Shown one piece after another: positions 32,950 to 38,777 of a DNA stretch of 38,777 nucleotides. Source of the stretch: Bdellovibrionales bacterium GWA1_52_35 (GTDB lineage: Bacteria; Bdellovibrionota; UBA1018); assembly GCA_001769805.1 (NCBI GenBank), contig MEPO01000017.1, positions 1 through 38,777 of the forward strand, given 5' to 3'. Under the pieces are notes generated by a model. That model searched no databases, was not told where the DNA came from, and saw only the letters and a list, made by a program, of their open reading frames with translations. The stretch's first letter is position 1. Each line of letters begins with the position of its first letter. Made by a program: the position numbers and the translations under genes.

Positions 32950-35874
32950 TTAGAGGTACAGGTATCTCAGTGTAAAATGCGCCACGGATTCGCTCGCTGG
33001 GCCTGGGGCCTCGCGAATTGGGTGCGAAAACATGAAGTTAATCGATATTGGCGGCAAATTGAAGGTCAGTCCCCAGGTTCTGGAAGAAGAAACGCTCTTC
33101 CAGGCTGTTGAAGGGTCCCGGTAAACGGTACCGAGATCGTAAGCAACCAGGCCACGAAGGGGGGGGAACCCGATCAGAAAACCGATCGGGAAGCGCAGCT
33201 CTGCTTTTGCTGCCGTAAAGTAGTTGCCGTAGAGTCGGGTATCAAAAAAGTTATACCCCCGGAGAATGTCATCGCTGGAAATCAAAAATGGATTACCAAA
33301 GTCCTTGCCCCACGAGGCACCGCTCATCGCCTGCAATGCGAGAATTGTTCGGCCTGTCAGCTGGAAATAGCGTGCGGCATCCAGTCGCACACGTTCTGCA
33401 ACGGTTTGGCGTTTGGGAAAGATGGAGGTTTCGGATTCAGCCAGGATGCCGAATCCTTTCAGAGGGCCGCTGAAAGTCTCATAAAGAATTCCGTCGTAGC
33501 CCCACCGGAGCACCGGGGAAAGCAGCACTTCGGTTCCGGGATTCCTTGCCTCCCACTCCGCAGCGACCGCCGGATCACTGATATCGCTTCTCTTAACTCC
33601 TCCGATCCGAATTTCCGTGTCCACATAGCTGAAGGTGCTCAGCGGGTACTGAAGCGCTCCCAGTACACCATATTCGCGATGCAGGTATGTTCTGATAAAA
33701 TCGTCAGAGGGGAAGATCCGATCCAGCCGTGGTTGCACGATTGCGTAAGCCCCGGTTGTCCATTTGGGCCGCCCGCGTGAACCGGAAAGAAAGACATAGG
33801 CGTTGGTGTATTTGATGCTGCCCAGGATCGAGAACTCTCCTGCAACATTGTAATCCCTGAACAGATCGCTGATCCCGGCTCCAATTCCGGCTGCGCCGCC
33901 ACTCGCAAAATAGCCCATGATACCATCAATCCTCGTACCCGAGTTGCGGAAAGGCCTGTAGCGTTGAACGGTGCCGGTTGCAAAATCGTTGGCTTGAACG
34001 GCCCAGGGTTGAGCTGTTTTTACATTCGGATTCTGGGTGAGGACTTCAACCGGAAAAATTTCCTTATTATCTCCGGCAGTCAGTTCGGGCAGTTTCTTTT
34101 TGACAATCTGATAGCGCCCACTGTGGAGCGCGATGCCATACAGGATGCCATTCCTGAAAACCGGTGCTTTGATCCCAGTTGAGAGTTGGGTCAGGGGCCG
34201 CCGCGCCTGATTTTTTACAAAGTGGATCTGACTCACTCCTGTCTCATCCGAGTCATACAGGAACCCGCCGTTGACCGGTTCGGGGTTGCGCTCATTGTGA
34301 AGCGGTGAGGTCAGTTGAACTGCCGTATTGTTTTTTGGATCAATTTTGAAAATAGCGTATTTGCTGTCTGAGGTGCGGTTGGACGAGGCAAAGAGTCCTT
34401 CTTCTGACCATTGAATGGATTTCCAGTCATAGGGATCGCGAAAAATCGGCTTCGGTACAGCTTTGGGCTGAAACGGGGCTTCGAGCAGGTAAACATTTGT
34501 CCAGCCGCTTGCGTTGAGGGCCGTGAAGGCAAGCGTTCGCCCGTCTGGAGAAAAACTCAAGGAGGAAGCTTGAAGTAGTCCGTGCTTGTGCAGTGCAATC
34601 CTCTCGCGAACACCAAGTTTAATCTCTCCCGAGGAATTGAAGTGAATGGCCCGAAACTCCAGTTCTGGTCCCAGCGCTGCTTCGGCGGCATAAGCCACGC
34701 GGTCATTCGAAACGGCAATCGAGGGATTCTGAAGAAAGTACAGGCCCGTCGTATCTCTCGTGCCGTCATGAACTGCTTCGGTTTTTTTCTTCGGTGCATC
34801 AAGCCGGCGCAAATAGATGGAAACAATACCGGTCAGCGAATCGACCTCTCGCGTGCAGAGAATCTTTCCATCTGGAGAGATTCGAAATAGATCAAGATCG
34901 GGGCCCACTTCGCTCAATGTTGAAGAATCGGGCAACACTGAGACGGTATTCGGGGGTTTAGGGAGGTAATTACGATCCAGATAGCTGCGCCAGCGTTTCT
35001 CAAGTTCCTCGGATGTGACTCCGTAGGTCTGGCTGAATACATCCAGGGACTCGTGGGGGCTTTCGGCTGCAATCGGTGCGATTTTGTTGAAGACCCGCTG
35101 GGAAGCCCCGGCGCCGAATTCTTTTTCAAGAAAATCAATTTTAGCCTGTCCAATTTTGTAAAGATGTACAAAATCGAAAGCGCCGTTTTCAACAAATTTC
35201 GGAATCGTGTAGCCGCGGTCTTTGTTCGGATGAGTCAAAACATCTGTGATGAAGGCCCGGGTTTCCGGGTCAATTCCGTTCAGACTGTAGTATTCCGATT
35301 GCCCTTCAATGAACCAGAGTGGCAGCACTTCCGCCGTGGCACCACCCGGGATGAGGGATTCAATCTTCTGGACCTGAAATTGATGAACCATTTCATGCGT
35401 ACTGACGTGGTCAAAATCCTCAGGACTCCCCCAATAAGGGATGGCCATGGTTGCTTCCGTCGTACTGGTTACCCCTTGGACTCCCTCAGCAATGAAAAAG
35501 ACGTTGGCCTGCCGGAATTCGCGAAGGGAGGTGAACAGGATGTATGAAAACCGGGAGGGAGGGACGAAGTTGAACGTTTTTGAGAGTTCGGCGACCTGGG
35601 CCTGGATACGCGGTGCAACGAAGCGCGCCGACCATTCTTCCTCATCATAGAAATAGAGGCGGAAATTCGCCGGGCCGGCGGCAAGATCCGTGAACTGCCA
35701 GTTAAAGCGGCGCCAGCGCGGATCAGGTTTTCCTGCGTGCCGGGGAGCAGCAATCGATTGGGGGAAAAGCCGTGAACCTTCAGGGTCCAGCAGCGCCGCC
35801 AACCCGAAGATCTGGGCGTGTGCTGCGGAGGTCAGAAACAGTCCCAGGATCCCGAAGAACAGGTTGCGGTTCAT
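32950..35874 (-). CDS. Exported gluzincin metalloprotease fused to beta-propeller and Omp85-like barrel
   Basis: 974 residues from the ATG at 35874, where a signal peptide starts (LFFGILGLFLTSAAHA); a start at 35904 would add ten residues. Three parts: residues about 60-300 hold a zinc protease of the gluzincin (peptidase MA) type, HEMVH (His160, Glu161, His164) with a third ligand in LWFIEGQSEYYS (Glu190). About 310-640 show repeated short blades like TolB/PD40 (FRISPDGKILCTREV, LSFSPDGRTLAFTAL, NGGFLYDSDETG). About 650-974 resemble a surface-antigen/Omp85 barrel (DDILRGYNFFDTRLYGNYFTAAKAELRFPIGF), ending FTLRYLYL. The protein probably threads into the outer membrane, with the protease on one face. 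Substrate unknown. Confidence 0.75.
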   Translation of the reverse strand: MNRNLFFGILGLFLTSAAHAQIFGLAALLDPEGSRLFPQSIAAPRHAGKPDPRWRRFNWQFTDLAAGPANFRLYFYDEEEWSARFVAPRIQAQVAELSKTFNFVPPSRFSYILFTSLREFRQANVFFIAEGVQGVTSTTEATMAIPYWGSPEDFDHVSTHEMVHQFQVQKIESLIPGGATAEVLPLWFIEGQSEYYSLNGIDPETRAFITDVLTHPNKDRGYTIPKFVENGAFDFVHLYKIGQAKIDFLEKEFGAGASQRVFNKIAPIAAESPHESLDVFSQTYGVTSEELEKRWRSYLDRNYLPKPPNTVSVLPDSSTLSEVGPDLDLFRISPDGKILCTREVDSLTGIVSIYLRRLDAPKKKTEAVHDGTRDTTGLYFLQNPSIAVSNDRVAYAAEAALGPELEFRAIHFNSSGEIKLGVRERIALHKHGLLQASSLSFSPDGRTLAFTALNASGWTNVYLLEAPFQPKAVPKPIFRDPYDWKSIQWSEEGLFASSNRTSDSKYAIFKIDPKNNTAVQLTSPLHNERNPEPVNGGFLYDSDETGVSQIHFVKNQARRPLTQLSTGIKAPVFRNGILYGIALHSGRYQIVKKKLPELTAGDNKEIFPVEVLTQNPNVKTAQPWAVQANDFATGTVQRYRPFRNSGTRIDGIMGYFASGGAAGIGAGISDLFRDYNVAGEFSILGSIKYTNAYVFLSGSRGRPKWTTGAYAIVQPRLDRIFPSDDFIRTYLHREYGVLGALQYPLSTFSYVDTEIRIGGVKRSDISDPAVAAEWEARNPGTEVLLSPVLRWGYDGILYETFSGPLKGFGILAESETSIFPKRQTVAERVRLDAARYFQLTGRTILALQAMSGASWGKDFGNPFLISSDDILRGYNFFDTRLYGNYFTAAKAELRFPIGFLIGFPPLRGLVAYDLGTVYRDPSTAWKSVSSSRTWGLTFNLPPISINFMFSHPIREAPGPASESVAHFTLRYLYL

Positions 35875-35954
35875 CTGCGGGGACCAATGCATCACATACG
35901 CCACAAGGGCGTTTGCCTTGAATCATTTTTAATTTCTGGTAAATAATCTGATTT

Positions 35955-37349
35955 TCAACCAGGCCGCGCTGCGTGAATCCGGTGCTCTTTCAGCTTTTGA
36001 TACAAATGAGACCGATCCATTCCAATTGCCAGGGCCATTCGGCCAACATTTCCGCCATGTGCGGCGTATTCGGCTATGAGCAGTTCTTTTTCAAATAGCG
36101 CAACCCGATCATAGAAGCCAGTACCGGTTGTGACGGGCTTGGCGTTAGGATTGGCGTTGGCCTGACTGGCAAAGTCGCGAAATTTGGGGGGCAGGTCTGA
36201 AATATCGACTTCGATCCCCTCAGTCATTGCAATAAGATATGAGACAAGATTACCGAGCTCGCGCACATTGCCAGGCCAGGAGTACAGTTGAAGGCAGGTG
36301 ATTGCTGAACTTGTGAAGTGCAGTGACTGGTTTCGGCCCGCGTTTTTTGCGATCAGGTACTCCACCAGGAGCGGAAGATCTTCCAGCCTCTCGCGCAACG
36401 GCGGGATTTCCAGTGGAATCACATTCAAGCGTTGAAGCAGGTCGTCTTTAAATTCTCCGGCTTTCACCATTTGCTCGAGATTTTTGTTTGTCGCGCAGAT
36501 CACGCGGAAGTCGAGCTGGAGAGTTCGCGACGATCCCATGCGGGTCACTTCTTTTTCCTGAAGCACGCGCAGAAGTTTGGATTGGATTTCCAATGGCATA
36601 TTCGCGATTTCATCAAAATAGATGACGCCTCCATCGGCTTCCTCGAAAGCGCCTTTAGTCATTTTTTCCGCGCCCGTGAAAGCGCCCTTTTCATGTCCAA
36701 ACAGCAGACTTTCCGCCGTAGAACTCTGAATTGTGGCAGAATCGATCGCAACAAAAGGAGCGAGGGAGCCATCCGGAAGAGTTTTGCGGAGATGGCGGGC
36801 GACCACCTCCTTGCCGGTTCCTGTTTCCCCGTAGATCAGCACATTTGCGGGACTCATGCGGATACGTTCTATTGTTTTTTGAAGCGCCTTGATCTTCGGG
36901 TGAGCGCCGATCATGACATGCTTTTTTTGGGTGAGGCTCACTTCCGAGCTCTGCTGGGCATTTCTTTTGATGAGATTCTTTTTTTCCAGGGCCCGGCTCA
37001 GGACAAGGGAGAGATCATTCTGTTCGAGATCTTTGGCCACGTAATCCGAAGCGCCCAGGCGCATTGCCTCGCGTACCACGCGGAAATCCGTCAATCCGCT
37101 CATCATCACGATGGGGAGGTCCGGGTCAATCCCCCGAAATTTTGGCAAGGCTTTGATGCCCTCGTCATCTGTCCGGATCTGAATATCTAGAAGCAAGATA
37201 TCAATCGAGTTGTTTTTGATAATAACCAGTGCCTCATCCACATCGTGAGCGGAGCGGCACTCATAATGGGGTTTCAGGGCCTGCTTCACCGCCATATGAA
37301 TCAGAGGATCATCGTCACAGATGAGAAGTACTGGCTGTTTCACTATCAC
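35955..37349 (-). CDS. NtrC-family sigma-54-dependent response regulator
   Basis: 464 residues from a GTG at 37349, supported by GAGAGG five bases upstream. Receiver domain: acidic pocket DDD (12-14), phospho-acceptor Asp55 in ILLLDIQI, Ser84 in VMMSGLT and Lys106 in YVAKD. AAA+ domain: Walker A GETGTGKE (174-181), sigma-54 contact loop GAFTGA (222-227), Walker B VIYFDE. C-terminal Fis-type helix-turn-helix (GNVGRMALAIGMDRSHLYQKLKEHRI). Phosphorylated by a sensor kinase, not in this window, it should drive sigma-54 promoters. It faces the next activator divergently and is followed by three exported-protein genes on its own strand. Confidence 0.93.
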   Translation of the reverse strand: MIVKQPVLLICDDDPLIHMAVKQALKPHYECRSAHDVDEALVIIKNNSIDILLLDIQIRTDDEGIKALPKFRGIDPDLPIVMMSGLTDFRVVREAMRLGASDYVAKDLEQNDLSLVLSRALEKKNLIKRNAQQSSEVSLTQKKHVMIGAHPKIKALQKTIERIRMSPANVLIYGETGTGKEVVARHLRKTLPDGSLAPFVAIDSATIQSSTAESLLFGHEKGAFTGAEKMTKGAFEEADGGVIYFDEIANMPLEIQSKLLRVLQEKEVTRMGSSRTLQLDFRVICATNKNLEQMVKAGEFKDDLLQRLNVIPLEIPPLRERLEDLPLLVEYLIAKNAGRNQSLHFTSSAITCLQLYSWPGNVRELGNLVSYLIAMTEGIEVDISDLPPKFRDFASQANANPNAKPVTTGTGFYDRVALFEKELLIAEYAAHGGNVGRMALAIGMDRSHLYQKLKEHRIHAARPG

Positions 37350-37373
37350 GACGGCCTCTCTTGTAGCTCACGG

Positions 37374-37399
37374 GAATTTGTGGGGAAAAACCAAAATTC
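37374..37399. promoter_or_regulatory. Possible upstream activating site
   Basis: An imperfect inverted repeat (GAATTT...TGG against CCA...AAATTC, with a one-base bulge) lies about 70-95 bases upstream of the -24 element at 37468, where NtrC-type activators bind. A separate 8-bp palindrome GACCGGTC is at 37431-37438. Weak evidence. Confidence 0.3.
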
Positions 37400-37466
37400 G
37401 CCCGGGTTTGTGGGTTTATCCCCCTATTCTGACCGGTCGGCCTTTGAAATTCCACGATTATTTTGC

Positions 37467-37482
37467 TGGCTCCGGTCTTGCT
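37467..37482 (+). promoter_or_regulatory. Sigma-54 promoter (-24/-12)
   Basis: TGGCTCCGGTCTTGCT: -24 GG at 37468-37469 and -12 GC at 37480-37481, exactly twelve bases apart, with the preceding C and following T of the consensus. The expected start near 37493 gives a leader of about 40 bases with GAGGG ahead of the ATG at 37532. Confidence 0.65.
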
Positions 37483-37531
37483 CAGTGCCGCAGCAAGATC
37501 CAATAACTTTCGAATCCTTGTGAGGGACCCA

Positions 37532-38518
37532 ATGAAGATGAACGCAGCAAATCCGGAGTTTGAAAACGTTTTGAAAATCGCCCGCAGGAGTGATGCCACC
37601 GTATTGCTCACCGGACCTACGGGTTCCGGTAAGACGCGTCTCGCACGCGAGATTCACGACAGCGGAACCCGTAAATCAAGGCCTTTCATTTCCATAAATC
37701 TCGCAGCACTTCACGAAGGCACCTTGGAATCCGAGCTGTTCGGCCACGAAAGAGGTGCCTTCACCGGAGCCGATTCCCGCAGAATCGGAAAATTGGAGGC
37801 CTCCCAGGGCGGAACCGTATTTCTCGACGAAATCGGCGAACTGAATCCTCGATTGCAAGCCAGGCTTCTGGAGTTTCTGCAGTCCCGAGTGATTTCGCCG
37901 GTCGGCAGTAACAGAGAAATTCGACTGGATGTTCGGGTGATTGCGGCAACGCACCGAAATCTGCAAGCAGCGGTGTCGCGGGGGGAGTTTCGTGAAGATC
38001 TCTTCCATCGTTTGCGCGTGATTGCGCTGGAACTCAGGCCTTTGCGCGAGCATTGGGTGAGTCTTGATGAAATTGTGCACGGATGTCTCGAGGACATTTG
38101 TTTGAAAGCTGGTCGCACGGTGCTCAGAATTTCAGAGGAAGTCGCGCAAAGAATAGAAGCTTATGAGTGGCCGGGAAATTTTCGAGAACTTCGGAATGTG
38201 CTCGAGTACGCGGTGTTGGCAGGAGAGGGTCCTGAGATCACTTCGCGCGAACTGCCGGGATGGTTCTGTGAAAAATCGGCGGTTATATCAGAGAATCTGA
38301 TGCCTGATCAGAAGCGGCCCGTCTTTTTTCCTCCAAAATATGAGCAGGCGATCACGGAATACGAGCGCGCCTACCTTCGATGGGCTCTTGATGAGAGCAA
38401 TGGACGGATAAACCAGACTGCACGCAGAATTGGAATGAACAAGACAACCCTGATGCGGAGAATGAGAGCCTGCGGCTTGAAAGCCGCAACAGTAGCAGCA
38501 TTCGGGGTGATCGAATAG
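37532..38518 (+). CDS. PspF-like sigma-54 activator without sensor domain
   Basis: 328 residues from the ATG at 37532, chosen because GAGGG precedes it and because longer versions would start inside the sigma-54 promoter. It is a bare AAA+ sigma-54 activator: Walker A GPTGSGKT (28-35), GAFTGA loop (75-80), Walker B VFLDE (96-100), arginine finger block FREDLFHRL (153-161), WPGNFRELRN (sensor 2 region, 213-222) and a Fis-type DNA-binding helix-turn-helix (NQTARRIGMNKTTLMRRMRACGL, near 294-316). With no receiver or GAF domain, its activity must be set by expression level or a partner protein, as for PspF. It diverges from the NtrC-type regulator. A terminator follows. Confidence 0.9.
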   Translation: MKMNAANPEFENVLKIARRSDATVLLTGPTGSGKTRLAREIHDSGTRKSRPFISINLAALHEGTLESELFGHERGAFTGADSRRIGKLEASQGGTVFLDEIGELNPRLQARLLEFLQSRVISPVGSNREIRLDVRVIAATHRNLQAAVSRGEFREDLFHRLRVIALELRPLREHWVSLDEIVHGCLEDICLKAGRTVLRISEEVAQRIEAYEWPGNFRELRNVLEYAVLAGEGPEITSRELPGWFCEKSAVISENLMPDQKRPVFFPPKYEQAITEYERAYLRWALDESNGRINQTARRIGMNKTTLMRRMRACGLKAATVAAFGVIE

Positions 38519-38538
38519 GTGAGTTTATGCGTCGCACA

Positions 38539-38562
38539 ATGACCGCTTGTGGTCATCTTTTT
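38539..38562 (+). terminator. Terminator of the PspF-like activator gene
   Basis: ATGACC-GCTTGT-GGTCAT (38539-38556), a 6-bp stem, followed by CTTTTT, 20 bases after the stop codon. Confidence 0.65.
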
Positions 38563-38565
38563 ATC

Positions 38566-38630
38566 CGGTCGAAAATTTCTTCAAAATAATGAAAAAAACT
38601 ATTGCACCTGCCGCTCGTCTTCGCTATTAA
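38566..38630 (+). promoter_or_regulatory. Probable ribosomal RNA promoter with A-rich upstream element
   Basis: -35 TTGCAC (38602-38607) and -10 TATTAA (38625-38630) are 17 bases apart. The 35 bases before the -35 are very A/T-rich (AAAATAATGAAAAAAACT), as in UP elements. A GC-rich discriminator follows the -10. With the leader signals downstream this looks like the P1 promoter of an rrn operon whose 16S gene starts past the window. Confidence 0.65.
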
Positions 38631-38636
38631 ATCGAA

Positions 38637-38777
38637 CCTCGCCGCTAGATGTTACATCGAGTGAATGTTCGACAGAACATGAAGCGAGAGTTCTTTGACA
38701 ATTAGATGAATTTTTTGAATGAGAAAGTGAGGGCGAGTAGACGTTGTCATTCACCTACGCAGGTAGGTGGTGGATGA
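38637..38777 (+). ncRNA. Partial rRNA-operon leader (boxB-like hairpin, boxA-like element)
   Basis: After the promoter, ATGTTC-GACA-GAACAT (38665-38680) is a 6-bp hairpin, then GTTCTTTGACAAT (38690-38702), a close match to the rRNA boxA antitermination sequence (E. coli TGCTCTTTAACAA), ten bases on. A second hairpin CACCTAC-GCAG-GTAGGTG lies at 38752-38769 and could be part of the leader processing stem. No 16S 5' end is reached. Confidence 0.6.

Noticed and set aside
35888..35904. Minus-strand sigma-54-like site TGGCGTATGTGATGC before the protease-barrel gene
   Set aside because: The -12 box is ATGC instead of TTGC and the site has no CA after TGGC. The predicted start would be almost on the ATG. 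The match is not better than chance.
36432..37190. Plus-strand open frame opposite the response regulator (252 codons)
   Set aside because: Antisense to the AAA+ and receiver domains; no family likeness.

Overview
This 38.8 kb window is gene-dense bacterial chromosome of roughly even base composition, with no phage, insertion sequence, CRISPR array or tRNA that I can see. The mix of a sigma-32-type factor with an acidic N-terminal extension, two sigma-54 activators, a GYF_2-domain membrane protein, a HrpB helicase and many exported or outer-membrane proteins suggests a Gram-negative bacterium of the former Deltaproteobacteria, perhaps Bdellovibrionota/Oligoflexia. That placement is inference; no rRNA gene body lies in the window.

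Layout, left to right. Positions 1-4859 hold an exported protein of unknown function, a minus-strand set (GYF protein, thymidylate kinase tmk, DNA polymerase III delta-prime holB) and an exported protein behind a sigma-54-like promoter. Positions 4856-9336 hold metH and metF, which overlap by one base and together make and use methyl-tetrahydrofolate for methionine. Positions 9389-12013 carry rpsO then pnp, closed by a clear terminator. Positions 12174-15644 carry a sigma-32-type factor and a large exported protein with a clan-CD-like His/Cys pair. Positions 15745-17966 carry an M15 peptidoglycan peptidase and an M16 zinc protease. Positions 17982-20043 hold an outer-membrane-like protein and a tail-anchored periplasmic protein. 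Positions 20155-23073 hold malic enzyme (MaeB), RidA and ribosomal protein L28. Positions 23234-29511 hold a YdcF/SanA-like protein, a hemerythrin, Tex and HrpB.

The most unusual stretch is 29489-37349. Four minus-strand genes follow one another: an NtrC-type response regulator, an exported HEMVH metalloprotease joined to a beta-propeller and an Omp85-like barrel, an exported divergent SelO-like protein (a possible AMPylator outside the cytoplasm) and an exported esterase with a CBM48-like N-terminus. Divergent from the regulator is a small sigma-54 activator without a sensor domain, which has its own well-matched -24/-12 promoter. This could be a regulated envelope or secretion module.

The last 250 bases look like a ribosomal RNA promoter and leader: an A-rich upstream element, -35/-10 boxes 17 bases apart, a boxB-like hairpin and a boxA-like element. 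An rrn operon probably begins just past the right edge.
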